DNA of 64,000 nucleotides from NCBI RefSeq assembly GCF_047730085.1, contig NZ_CP159830.1, positions 2,108,001 to 2,172,000 of the forward strand, in the 5' to 3' direction. This DNA comes from Njordibacter sp937773555. GTDB lineage: Bacteria; Pseudomonadota; Gammaproteobacteria; Pseudomonadales; Balneatricaceae. The notes beneath the pieces were generated by a model. The model was not told the origin of the DNA and made no database searches. It saw only the letters and a list, made by a program, of their open reading frames with translations. Positions 40,612 to 49,124 of this stretch are shown here, in pieces. The first letter of the stretch is position 1, and each line of letters begins with the position of its first letter. A program made the translations under genes and the position numbers.

Positions 40612-40974
40612 ATGAGCTATAACACCAATAACCCCACAAACACGTTGCTTGAAGCCCAGAGCCCTACAAACACGTTGCCTGAAGCCCAGAGCCCTAGCAA
40701 CAATTCGGCTTTGAGCAATGATAATGACGCCGAGAAAGGGCAAGTGCCAAAGTCCTTACGCCAAAGTGTAGAACAATCTTTAACCCAGTACTTTAACGAA
40801 CTTGATGGCCAACAAACCACTGCGTTATATGATTTATTTATGCATCAGGTAGAGGCTCCATTGTTTGAGTGCGTAATGCAACACACTCAAGATAACCAGT
40901 CTAAGGCGGCTGCCCTTCTTGGCCTTAACCGAGGCACTTTACGTAAAAAATTAAAACAGTACGATTTACTTTAG
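40612..40974 (+). CDS. fis: Nucleoid-associated DNA-binding protein Fis, with extended N-terminus
   Basis: A small nucleoid protein that bends DNA and regulates rRNA and recombination. The C-terminal core is classical: QSVEQSLTQYFNELDGQ, then LYDLFMHQVEAPLFECVMQHT, then KAAALLGLNRGTLRKKLKQYDLL with the helix-turn-helix. At 120 residues it is longer than the usual 98. The excess is an N-terminal tail containing a ten-residue tandem duplication (TNTLLEAQSP then TNTLPEAQSP), encoded by two 30-bp repeats at 40636-40695. ATG 40612 is chosen; a start further upstream would overlap dusB. Confidence 0.95.
   Translation: MSYNTNNPTNTLLEAQSPTNTLPEAQSPSNNSALSNDNDAEKGQVPKSLRQSVEQSLTQYFNELDGQQTTALYDLFMHQVEAPLFECVMQHTQDNQSKAAALLGLNRGTLRKKLKQYDLL
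40636..40695 (+). repeat. 30-bp tandem duplication in the fis N-terminal region
   Basis: Two 30-bp units, 40636-40665 and 40666-40695, differ at a single base (CTT against CCT, changing Leu to Pro). A third partial start (AGCAAC, Ser-Asn) follows. The near-identity suggests a recent duplication that preserved the reading frame. Confidence 0.92.
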
Positions 40975-41009
40975 ACAGCACCAACCTCCGTAGTTAAAAG
41001 GATAGAATC

Positions 41010-42575
41010 ATGTCACATGTACACGCCATTCGCCGGGCTCTCATCAGCGTTTCAGATAAAAAAGGCATCGTAGAATTTGCCCAACAATTGAGTCATTCTG
41101 GAGTGGAAATTTTGTCCACCGGGGGCACTTTTAAGTTATTAAATGATTCAGGTATCGCTGCTATTGAAGTCTCTGATTACACTGGTTTCCCAGAAATGAT
41201 GGATGGCCGTGTAAAAACACTACACCCCAAAATTCACGGTGGCATTTTGGGCCGGCGTGGGCAAGACGACGGGGTCATGGAAGAGCATGGCATTGATGCA
41301 ATTGACCTTGTGGTAGTGAATCTTTATCCGTTTAAAGCTACCATTGAACGTGATGACTGCACCTTAGATATGGCTATTGAAAATATAGACATTGGCGGCC
41401 CTACCATGGTTCGCTCAGCCGCAAAGAATAACAAACATGTCGCGATTGTAGTGAACTCTTCTGACTACTCGGGCATCCTTAAAGAGTTAACAAATAAAGG
41501 TGGCCTAAGCCAAACCACACGCACAGACCTTGCCTGTAAAGCATTTGAACACACGGCTATGTACGATGGTGCAATCGCTAATTACCTAGGCGCACAATTG
41601 GATACACGCTCTAAATTCCCACGCACCTTTAACACTCAATTTAAAAAGGTTCAGGATATGCGCTATGGTGAAAACCCACATCAAAGTGCTGCCTTTTATA
41701 CAGAAAATGAGACCAACGAAGCTAGTGTATCCACTGCCCAACAAGTGCAAGGCAAGGCACTTTCGTTTAACAATATTGCTGATACAGATGCGGCTATAGA
41801 GTGTGTAAAGGCCTTTCAAGATCCTGCTTGCGTTATTGTTAAACATGCAAACCCATGCGGTGTAGCTATGGGTAAAGATATTACTGAAGCCTATGAAAAA
41901 GCTTACAGTACTGATTCAACCTCCGCGTTTGGTGGCATTATTGCATTTAACCGTGAACTAGACTCTGCCACTGCTCAACGCATTATAGACCGACAATTTG
42001 TAGAAGTGATTATTGCGCCAAGCATCAGTGCTTCTGCCGCAGCAACCCTAGCCAGAAAGCCTAATGTTCGCGTATTAAGCTGTGGCGACTTGCCGCATTT
42101 ACGAGTCGCAGAGCTAGACTACAAACGCGTCACTGGCGGTTTATTAGTTCAAGACCGCGATTTAGGCCAAATGCTTGAGGCTGACCTAAAAATTGTCAGC
42201 CAACGCATGCCAACAGAAGCTGAAATGCATGACCTACAATTTGCTTGGAAGGTCGCAAAATATGTTAAATCAAATGCCATAGTATATTGCAAAGGCGGCA
42301 TGACGATTGGTGTTGGTGCTGGGCAAATGAGCCGGGTTTACAGCGCTAAAATCGCGGGCATTAAGGCAAGTGATGAAGGCTTAGAAGTTAAAGGTTCGGT
42401 CATGGCATCTGATGCTTTCTTTCCTTTCCGCGATGGGATCGATGCCGCTGCAGAAGCTGGCATTAGCGCTATTATTCAGCCGGGTGGCTCAATGCGCGAT
42501 GATGAAATTATTACTGCAGCCAATGAACATAACATTAGTATGATATTTACTGGAATGCGTCACTTCCGTCATTAA
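41010..42575 (+). CDS. purH: Bifunctional AICAR formyltransferase/IMP cyclohydrolase
   Basis: Performs the last two steps of purine synthesis. The N-terminal cyclohydrolase (MGS-like) domain shows RRALISVSDKKGIVEFAQ, ILSTGGTFKLLNDSGI and GFPEMMDGRVKTLHPKIHGG. The C-terminal transformylase carries MRYGENPHQSAAFY, VKHANPCGVAMG, STSAFGGIIAFNRE and the final MIFTGMRHFRH. Its 521 residues are normal. It follows fis by 35 bases, and purD comes 87 bases later, the conserved order. AAAAGGA upstream of ATG is a good ribosome site. Confidence 0.98.
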   Translation: MSHVHAIRRALISVSDKKGIVEFAQQLSHSGVEILSTGGTFKLLNDSGIAAIEVSDYTGFPEMMDGRVKTLHPKIHGGILGRRGQDDGVMEEHGIDAIDLVVVNLYPFKATIERDDCTLDMAIENIDIGGPTMVRSAAKNNKHVAIVVNSSDYSGILKELTNKGGLSQTTRTDLACKAFEHTAMYDGAIANYLGAQLDTRSKFPRTFNTQFKKVQDMRYGENPHQSAAFYTENETNEASVSTAQQVQGKALSFNNIADTDAAIECVKAFQDPACVIVKHANPCGVAMGKDITEAYEKAYSTDSTSAFGGIIAFNRELDSATAQRIIDRQFVEVIIAPSISASAAATLARKPNVRVLSCGDLPHLRVAELDYKRVTGGLLVQDRDLGQMLEADLKIVSQRMPTEAEMHDLQFAWKVAKYVKSNAIVYCKGGMTIGVGAGQMSRVYSAKIAGIKASDEGLEVKGSVMASDAFFPFRDGIDAAAEAGISAIIQPGGSMRDDEIITAANEHNISMIFTGMRHFRH

Positions 42576-42662
42576 TATAATCCATAGCCCCAGCGCATCC
42601 TATAGTTCGCACGGGACTGAGTAATGACAAGACAACTAGTCACTTAAGCAACAGGAAATAAC

Positions 42663-43952
42663 ATGAATGTATTAATTATTGGTGGTGGTGGCCGTGAACA
42701 CGCACTGGCATGGCAAGCCTCTAAAAACCGAGGCGTACACAAAATATTTGTAGCGCCGGGTAATGCGGGCACCGCCTTAGAAAACAAAACCGAAAATGTT
42801 GCTATCGATGTGATGGACATTGAGGGTTTATTGCACTTTGCCAAGACCAATAATATAGATCTAACCATTGTTGGGCCTGAAGCCCCCCTAGTTGCAGGTG
42901 TGGTCGATCTATTTCGCGCTGCAGGCATGGATATCTTTGGCCCAACTCAAGGTGCTGCGCAGCTTGAGGGCTCTAAAGCCTATGCCAAAGACTTCCTCAA
43001 ACGTCATAACATCCCAACAGCAGCATACGAAACCTTTACAGAGATTGCACCCGCTGTGGCATACATTAAGGCTCAAGGTGCTCCCATTGTTGTTAAAGCT
43101 GACGGCTTAGCTGCAGGCAAAGGTGTGATTTTAGCAGACAGTGTAGAACAAGCCTGTACAGCAGTGGAAGACATGCTAGCAGGTAATGCTTTTGGCGAGG
43201 CAGGTAACCGTGTTGTTATTGAGGAGTTTTTAATAGGCGAAGAAGCCAGCTTCATTGTTATGGCAGACGGAAAAAATGTGCTGCCACTAGCTTCTAGTCA
43301 GGATCACAAGGCACGGGACGAAGGTGACCAAGGCCCTAACACAGGCGGCATGGGGGCCTACTCACCTGCTCCTTTGGTTGATGAAGCAATGCATAAACGC
43401 ATTATGGATGAAGTCATTATGCCCACTGTTAACGGTATGGCTACTGACGGTTATGTTTACACAGGTTTTCTCTACGCAGGCATCATGGTTGCAGCTGATG
43501 GCACACCTAAGGTGTTAGAATTTAACTGCCGTTTTGGTGACCCTGAAACTCAACCTATTATGATGCGACTTAAGAACAGTATCGTAGAGCTTTGTATTGC
43601 AGGCACAATGGGGGTTCTAGATCAAACTATAGCCTACTGGGATGACCGCCCAGCCGTTGGTGTAGTTTTAGCTGCGCAAGGGTATCCAGACAATTACCCT
43701 AAAGGCGATGTTATTAGCTTACCCGAAGAAGCGGGCAATACCAGTAAGATATTCCATGCGGGGACTGCTCTCAATGAAGACGGAATGGTGATTACTAATG
43801 GAGGGCGGGTACTGTGTGCTGTTTCGCTTGGCGATACAGTAGGCCAGGCTCAGCATAACGCCTATGAACTTGCCGACAAAATCAGCTGGGAAGGCAAGTT
43901 TTGTCGCCGTGATATCGCTTATAGGGCTATTGCTCGAGAACAACTTCATTAA
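42663..43952 (+). CDS. purD: Phosphoribosylamine-glycine ligase
   Basis: The ATP-grasp enzyme that makes glycinamide ribonucleotide in purine synthesis. The 429 residues include NVLIIGGGGREHALAW, VGPEAPLVAGVVDLFR, VKADGLAAGKGVILA, and GPNTGGMGAYSPAPL. The ATP-grasp metal-site region EFNCRFGDPETQPIMMRL is present. It lies downstream of purH in the same direction. CAACAGGAAATAAC before ATG gives a recognisable ribosome site. No anomalies. Confidence 0.98.
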   Translation: MNVLIIGGGGREHALAWQASKNRGVHKIFVAPGNAGTALENKTENVAIDVMDIEGLLHFAKTNNIDLTIVGPEAPLVAGVVDLFRAAGMDIFGPTQGAAQLEGSKAYAKDFLKRHNIPTAAYETFTEIAPAVAYIKAQGAPIVVKADGLAAGKGVILADSVEQACTAVEDMLAGNAFGEAGNRVVIEEFLIGEEASFIVMADGKNVLPLASSQDHKARDEGDQGPNTGGMGAYSPAPLVDEAMHKRIMDEVIMPTVNGMATDGYVYTGFLYAGIMVAADGTPKVLEFNCRFGDPETQPIMMRLKNSIVELCIAGTMGVLDQTIAYWDDRPAVGVVLAAQGYPDNYPKGDVISLPEEAGNTSKIFHAGTALNEDGMVITNGGRVLCAVSLGDTVGQAQHNAYELADKISWEGKFCRRDIAYRAIAREQLH

Positions 43953-43975
43953 CCTGTTAACACTGGGTCACTACT

Positions 43976-44308
43976 ATGAGTACTATTTTTGATAAAATTA
44001 TCAGCCGAGAGATTCCAGCTGATATTATTTATGAAGATGAGCAGGTTTTAGCTTTTAAGGACATCGCACCAAAAGCACCTGTGCATTATTTAATCATTCC
44101 TAAACAACCCATCGCTACACTTAACGATGCTAACCCAGAGCATCAAGCCCTACTTGGACACATGATGCTTACGGCTGCTAAGTTAGCCAAAGAGGCAGGT
44201 GTTGCAGAAGGTGGTTATCGCGTGCAAATGAACTGTAACCCTGACGGTGGTCAAGTGGTGTACCATATTCACCTGCATTTGATGGGTGGCAGGGCGTTTT
44301 GTGCTTAA
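43976..44308 (+). CDS. hinT: HIT-family nucleotide hydrolase (HinT-like)
   Basis: A purine nucleoside phosphoramidase of the histidine-triad family, 110 residues. The N-terminus IFDKIISREIPADIIYEDEQVLAFKDI and the C-terminal catalytic triad motif YHIHLHLMGG (H-x-H-x-H) are diagnostic. It is compact and without signal peptide, so cytoplasmic. It follows purD by 23 bases and is convergent with hisC, 24 bases away. Its physiological substrate may be aminoacyl- or lysyl-adenylates; this is family knowledge. Confidence 0.95.
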   Translation: MSTIFDKIISREIPADIIYEDEQVLAFKDIAPKAPVHYLIIPKQPIATLNDANPEHQALLGHMMLTAAKLAKEAGVAEGGYRVQMNCNPDGGQVVYHIHLHLMGGRAFCA

Positions 44309-44332
44309 CGCAGAGGCATGTTTGCTTACCGG

Positions 44333-45421
44333 TTAGCTACTGCTAAGCAGCTCTGTTAAAGCCTGCACTAACATTTCACAATCACTTGCGCTGCCTACGC
44401 TAATACGCAGGTAGTTAGTGATGCGTGGACTATTAGTAAGATGCCGCACAATAATGCCTTGCTGCCTTAATGCCGCTGCAATAGCTGCTGCTTCCATAGA
44501 TCGATGGGTCACGAATAAGAAGTTAGCATGGGATTGAGTCATGCTAAAGCCCAATGCCTTTAACTGACCTGCAAGTTGCTCGCGCTGCTCAATATTGGCT
44601 TGGCAGGTCTGTTGGAAATAATCTTCATCTTCTATTGCTGCTAAAGCACCGGCTTGAGCTTCGCTGCTTAAAGGGTATGAATTAAAGCTATTCTTTACTC
44701 TTTCTAGAGCGTCTATTAGGTGACTTTGGCCAAAGGCAAAGCCTACCCTTAAACCGGCTAAAGAACGCGATTTTGATAGTGTTTGAACCACCAACAAGTT
44801 ATCAAATTGTGGCACCAGTTGTGTAGCTGACTGGCCACCAAAGTCGATATACGCTTCGTCTATCACTACCACCCTATTGGGATTGGCTGTAAGTAATTGA
44901 CCAATGGCCACTAAGCTAAGTAACTCACCAGTGGGCGCATTTGGGTTGGGAAGGATCACTCCGCCATTAGGCCCCTGATAGTCATTTACGTTAATAGTGA
45001 GGTCTTCGGCTAGGGGCACTTCGCGCTTGTCGATGCCATACAACCCACAATACACGGGGTAAAAACTATAACTAATGTCTGGAAACAATAACGGTTCGCT
45101 GTGTTGTAATAATGCCTGAAAGGTATGGGCTAAAACCTCATCAGACCCGTTACCTACAAACACTTGGTCCACTGCCAACCCTGCACGCTTGGCCAGACTT
45201 TGGCATAATTCAGTGGCGTTGGGGTCTGGGTACAGACGCAATGAGTCGCACAGCTGACCTTGCATTGCTGCAAACACCTTCGAGGAAGGTGGGAATGGGT
45301 TTTCATTGGTATTAAGCTTCACTAAGTTACTTAGCTTAGGTTGTTCTCCAGGCACGTAGGGCAGTAGATTATGTACTTTGGGTGACCAAAAGCGATTTGC
45401 GTTAATGTTTGTTGAACTCAC
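44333..45421 (-). CDS. hisC: Histidinol-phosphate aminotransferase
   Basis: A fold type I PLP aminotransferase for histidine synthesis, 362 residues. KLNTNENPFPPSSKV is the family start, FVGNGSDEVLAHTFQALL binds cofactor phosphate, VVIDEAYIDFGGQS holds the PLP-contacting Asp, and LSKSRSLAGLRVGFAFG supplies the PLP Lys. NYLRISVGSASDCEML closes it. The start is GTG 45421, immediately downstream of the OsmC-like gene stop (one base). Related phenylalanine/tyrosine aminotransferase activity is possible in this family. Confidence 0.95.
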   Translation of the reverse strand: MSSTNINANRFWSPKVHNLLPYVPGEQPKLSNLVKLNTNENPFPPSSKVFAAMQGQLCDSLRLYPDPNATELCQSLAKRAGLAVDQVFVGNGSDEVLAHTFQALLQHSEPLLFPDISYSFYPVYCGLYGIDKREVPLAEDLTINVNDYQGPNGGVILPNPNAPTGELLSLVAIGQLLTANPNRVVVIDEAYIDFGGQSATQLVPQFDNLLVVQTLSKSRSLAGLRVGFAFGQSHLIDALERVKNSFNSYPLSSEAQAGALAAIEDEDYFQQTCQANIEQREQLAGQLKALGFSMTQSHANFLFVTHRSMEAAAIAAALRQQGIIVRHLTNSPRITNYLRISVGSASDCEMLVQALTELLSSS

Positions 45422-45422
45422 G

Positions 45423-45848
45423 TTAGGAACCCAGCTCTATAATTTCATAGTCATGGGTTATTGCAACGCCACCCTTTTCTAGCATGATAGAAGCAGAACA
45501 GTACTCTTCAGATGATAACTTAATAGCACGGGCAACATGCTTAGGTTTTAAATTACGGCCAGTCACCACAAAGTGCACATGGATTTTTGTAAAGACCGAC
45601 GGCACTGCATCAGCGCGTTCTGCACTGAGCTGTGCCACACAATCTGTTACATCTTGACGGGTTTTTTTAAGAATGGTCATCACATCAAACGCTGTGCAAC
45701 CTCCTAACCCCATCAGCATTAACTCCATCGGTCGAGCGCCTAGGTTTTTACCCCCTGAAGTAGGTGGGCCATCTAAAGTCACTTTATGACCAGAGCCTGA
45801 TTCGGCATTAAAACTAACACCACCAGCCCAACTAACGTTTGCTTCCAT
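45423..45848 (-). CDS. OsmC-family peroxiredoxin-like protein
   Basis: A 141-residue OsmC/Ohr-superfamily protein of the YhfA type. The first redox Cys region is GLGGCTAFDVMTILKKTRQDV, and the second Cys is in SSEEYCSASIMLEKG. Members reduce organic hydroperoxides with paired cysteines; the YhfA branch has poorly defined function. It is one base upstream of hisC and probably co-transcribed. It has no signal peptide. The middle portion EMTKIHVHFVVTGR-like strand and C-terminal THDYEIIE fit the fold. Confidence 0.9.
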   Translation of the reverse strand: MEANVSWAGGVSFNAESGSGHKVTLDGPPTSGGKNLGARPMELMLMGLGGCTAFDVMTILKKTRQDVTDCVAQLSAERADAVPSVFTKIHVHFVVTGRNLKPKHVARAIKLSSEEYCSASIMLEKGGVAITHDYEIIELGS

Positions 45849-45887
45849 AATGCGCTACTACCTAATGTATGTATTAATCTATAGTTG

Positions 45888-46457
45888 TTACTGCTGCGGA
45901 CGCCATACTTGGGTACGACCAAACAAAGAAATACCGATATAGCCACGCAAATCTAGGGTGCCATCAGCACTGAGCTTAATGGTGCACTTGTAAGCTTTAC
46001 CATTACTTGGATCATATATGGTGCCACCTTGCCACTTGTGCTTGCCTTTCTTTTCACCAACGTAGCTCATGCCATTAAGCATGACTAACCCAATAATCAG
46101 TTGCTCATGTTGCGTGGCATCCGGATTTTTACGATCAGTTTTTACCTGACCATCTAATCCACTCTCATGCCCTACAGGGTAAAGAGGCTCTTTTAAAGAC
46201 ACAAATTTACCAAAATACTCACCGTTCTGTTGATAAATCTCTACCACTGCCTTGTCATCTGGAGTAATCCAGGAGCCAATAATTTGATCACCGTTAGCTA
46301 AAGCATAAGTACTACTTAGCACCCACACCAGAGCAACTAGTGTTGTTAGCAGCGCGGCCTTTGCCACACGAAGAACCGGCTTAGTAACGGGAAATGCTGC
46401 AGCTTTAACCTCAGACTGAGGTTGAGCTTGGCTTAGGGGCTGTAATGAGTTTTTCAT
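45888..46457 (-). CDS. DUF2147 domain exported protein
   Basis: A 189-residue protein with an N-terminal hydrophobic segment (AALLTTLVALVWVLSSTYALA, about residues 33-53) ending in an export cleavage site. The start is unusually far from that segment, so a later start is possible, but no better one with a ribosome site was found. The mature part matches the DUF2147 family: IIGSWITPDDKAVVEIYQQNGEYFGKFV, then GLVMLNGM, then WQGGTIYDPSNGKAYKCTIKL and a final GRTQVWRP strand. Function is unknown; a lipocalin-like periplasmic fold is likely. It lies between osmC-like and trpC. Confidence 0.82.
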   Translation of the reverse strand: MKNSLQPLSQAQPQSEVKAAAFPVTKPVLRVAKAALLTTLVALVWVLSSTYALANGDQIIGSWITPDDKAVVEIYQQNGEYFGKFVSLKEPLYPVGHESGLDGQVKTDRKNPDATQHEQLIIGLVMLNGMSYVGEKKGKHKWQGGTIYDPSNGKAYKCTIKLSADGTLDLRGYIGISLFGRTQVWRPQQ

Positions 46458-46495
46458 AATTAATGCTCTCTTATATTTATTTTATTAAACATTAA

Positions 46496-47302
46496 TTAAC
46501 CGAACAATTCGGCTAATTTTGCACCAGGATCACTAGCACGCATAAAGGACTCTCCCACCAAAAACGAATTCACCTTTTGGTTTTTCATCAAAGTTACATC
46601 GGCAGGAGTATGGATGCCACTTTCCGTAATCACTATTCGATTTTCTGGCACCATCGAAAATAAGTCAAAGGTTGTCTGCAGAGTCAGTTCAAAGGTATGT
46701 AAATTTCGATTATTAATACCCACTAAAGGTGTACTCAAGGTTAGGGCCCGGGCCAACTCTTGCGCGTCATGGGATTCTACCAATACATCCATGCCTAGAT
46801 GTTCAGCCAACTGAGCCAACTGCTGCATTTGCTGATCTTCCAAACAGGCTACGATGAGTAAAATACAATCTGCACCAATCGCTCTAGATTCGTAAACCTG
46901 ATAAGGGTCTACAATAAAATCTTTACGAATAACAGGTAGGTTACACGCTGCACGCGCTAGCTGTAAATAGTCTTCGTGGCCCTGAAAGAAGTCAGCGTCT
47001 GTTAATACTGATATACATGCAGCCCCACCCGCTTCATAGCTAGCAGCTATGGCTGCCGGGTTAAAGTTTTCACGGATCACACCTTTACTGGGCGAGGCTT
47101 TCTTAGCTTCGGCAATCACCGCTGGTAAGCCTTGTGCTAATTTTTTTTGCATAGCTTTAGTAAAACCACGTGGAGCCATTGGACCACTTCGATTGGCTTC
47201 AACTTTAAGTTTTAGGTCATCGATGGAGGTGTGTTGCTGGCGCTGAGCGATCTCTTCGAGCTTGCGGGAAACAATGCGTTTAAGTACTGTTGGCGTGTTC
47301 AT
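46496..47302 (-). CDS. trpC: Indole-3-glycerol phosphate synthase
   Basis: Fourth enzyme of tryptophan synthesis, a TIM barrel of 268 residues, monofunctional as in pseudomonads. Motifs include VIAEAKKASPSKGVIRENF, SVLTDADFFQGHEDYL, VIRKDFIVDPYQVYESRAIGADCILL, GINNRNLHTF and VITESGIHTPADV. Its start overlaps the trpD stop by one base (TAATG), so translation is coupled. It is the end of the trpG-trpD-trpC run. Confidence 0.98.
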   Translation of the reverse strand: MNTPTVLKRIVSRKLEEIAQRQQHTSIDDLKLKVEANRSGPMAPRGFTKAMQKKLAQGLPAVIAEAKKASPSKGVIRENFNPAAIAASYEAGGAACISVLTDADFFQGHEDYLQLARAACNLPVIRKDFIVDPYQVYESRAIGADCILLIVACLEDQQMQQLAQLAEHLGMDVLVESHDAQELARALTLSTPLVGINNRNLHTFELTLQTTFDLFSMVPENRIVITESGIHTPADVTLMKNQKVNSFLVGESFMRASDPGAKLAELFG

Positions 47303-48324
47303 TAAGAATTGAACCCTTGTGTCAATTGAATTAAGTCTTCGAGCTTTTGTTGGGCTGCACCGCTGCTAATAGCGGCTCTAGCCTGCTCAATGCCTGCCGC
47401 CAAGTCTATCGCTAAGTCTGCACTGTATATGGCTGCTCCGGCATTAAGCAGCAACATGTCTAACGGTGCACCAACTTCGCCAGCAAACGCTTGTTTAATC
47501 AGCTTTAGGCTACCTATCGCATCGTCAACCACTAGGGCATCTAGGCTTTTATGGGATAAGTTGTAGTCTGTGGGATCAATAGTGTATTCAGTAATTTCAC
47601 CGTTGTTGAGTTCCACCACATAGGTAGGAGCGGCAATACTAATTTCATCTAAGCCGTCTTCAGAATGCACCACCATAACGTGTTTGCTACCTAATCGCCT
47701 TAACACTTGCGCCATAGGCCGTTGCCATTGACGACTAAACACACCTAAAACCTGATGAGGTGCGCCCGCTGGGTTAGTCAGTGGTCCTAGAATATTAAAT
47801 AACGTTCGAATAGCCATTTCACGCCGAGGACCAATGGCATGTTTCATAGCGCTATGGTGCGCCGGAGCAAACATAAAGCCCACTCCTAATTGTGCAATAC
47901 ACAGCTCCACCTGAAAAGGTTTAAGCATAATATCGACACCTGCCGCTTCAAGAAGGTCGGAGCTGCCACTCTTTGAGGAAATTGAACGGTTGCCATGTTT
48001 GGCTACTTGAGCACCCGCTGCCGATGCTATAAAGGCACAGCCTGTCGACACATTAAATATGCCAGAGCTGTCACCTCCAGTGCCGCAGGTGTCGATGATA
48101 TGCTCACCTTTTACCTCTACACCAGCGGCTAAAGCACGCATGGCCATAACTGCACCGGTGATTTCGTCTACAGTTTCACCTTTCATGCGCAAACCCACCA
48201 AAAACCCACCCACTTGTGCCTGAGTAGCTTCGCCCGTCATAATAAGGTTCATTACGGCCTGCATTTGGGCTTGGCTTAAGTCTTGTCGGTCGGTAACGGC
48301 TGCGATCGCCTGCTGCATATTCAT
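47302..48324 (-). CDS. trpD: Anthranilate phosphoribosyltransferase
   Basis: Second enzyme of tryptophan synthesis, 340 residues. The phosphoribosyl-pyrophosphate loop is DTCGTGGDSSGIFNVST, followed by KHGNRSISSKSGSSDLLEAAGV, FAPAHHSAMKHAIGPRREM and RTLFNILGPLTNPAG. VVHSEDGLDEISI is also typical. It lies 121 bases downstream of trpG and overlaps trpC. The gap between trpG and trpD is larger than in most relatives but no gene is seen there. Confidence 0.98.
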   Translation of the reverse strand: MNMQQAIAAVTDRQDLSQAQMQAVMNLIMTGEATQAQVGGFLVGLRMKGETVDEITGAVMAMRALAAGVEVKGEHIIDTCGTGGDSSGIFNVSTGCAFIASAAGAQVAKHGNRSISSKSGSSDLLEAAGVDIMLKPFQVELCIAQLGVGFMFAPAHHSAMKHAIGPRREMAIRTLFNILGPLTNPAGAPHQVLGVFSRQWQRPMAQVLRRLGSKHVMVVHSEDGLDEISIAAPTYVVELNNGEITEYTIDPTDYNLSHKSLDALVVDDAIGSLKLIKQAFAGEVGAPLDMLLLNAGAAIYSADLAIDLAAGIEQARAAISSGAAQQKLEDLIQLTQGFNS

Positions 48325-48445
48325 GGAGAACCCTTATTCAACTAAGCAAATGGTCAAGATGCACTACTTTAGCAAATAACACTGCCTAAAATCAGGCTTT
48401 ATAACCTTCATTTAGTAAATAACTAGGTGTTTTTTGTGTTACCGA

Positions 48446-49024
48446 TTAACGTTTGAGGAAATTAGCCAAAAGCGCATGGCCTTGATGAGTTAAGACAGAT
48501 TCTGGATGGAACTGAACACCCTCTACATCAAGGGTTTTATGCCGAATACCCATAATTACCTCTTTGGCACCTGCTGCATTTAAACTCCACGCTGTGGCTT
48601 CTAAACATTCAGGTAAAGAATCAGCGTCTACCACTAAAGAGTGGTAACGAGTTACCTCTACAGGCTGGGCTAACCCTGCAAAAACACCCACATTTTCATG
48701 GCTCACCATAGAGGTTTTTCCATGCATCACTTTCTCTGCACGAACCACCTTACCACCAAATACTTGACCAATACTTTGGTGGCCTAAACACACACCCAGC
48801 ACTGGAATTTTTCCAGCAAAGTGGGCTATAGCCGCCATAGAAATGCCAGCTTCGTTGGGTGTGCATGGCCCTGGAGAGACCACTAAATGGCTTGGCGCTA
48901 AGTGTTCAATTTCTGTCAAACTAATTTCGTCATTTCGGTAAACCACAACCTCAGCGCCCAGTTCTCGAAAATAGCGCACTAGGTTATAGGTGAATGAATC
49001 GTAGTTATCGAGCATTAACAACAC
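48446..49024 (-). CDS. trpG: Anthranilate/aminodeoxychorismate synthase glutamine amidotransferase (first copy)
   Basis: Supplies ammonia from glutamine to an anthranilate or aminodeoxychorismate synthase large subunit. The 192 residues have LDNYDSFTYNLVRYFRELGAEV, the nucleophile elbow LGVCLGHQSIGQVFGG, HGKTSMVSHENVGVF and the catalytic His/Glu in VQFHPESVLT. It heads trpG-trpD-trpC, as in pseudomonads, where the protein often serves both tryptophan and folate pathways. The reading begins at GTG 49024; ATG 49015 is an alternative. A second copy is adjacent to trpE at 58521. Confidence 0.95.
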   Translation of the reverse strand: MLLMLDNYDSFTYNLVRYFRELGAEVVVYRNDEISLTEIEHLAPSHLVVSPGPCTPNEAGISMAAIAHFAGKIPVLGVCLGHQSIGQVFGGKVVRAEKVMHGKTSMVSHENVGVFAGLAQPVEVTRYHSLVVDADSLPECLEATAWSLNAAGAKEVIMGIRHKTLDVEGVQFHPESVLTHQGHALLANFLKR

Positions 49025-49124
49025 AGGAAAGCCCCATTGAGAGATAAGATAACAAACCGCGTAACTGGTTTAACTGGTGAATATTATACTCGCTGAAAGC
49101 TAGCAAACCTAACTATGCTTAGCC

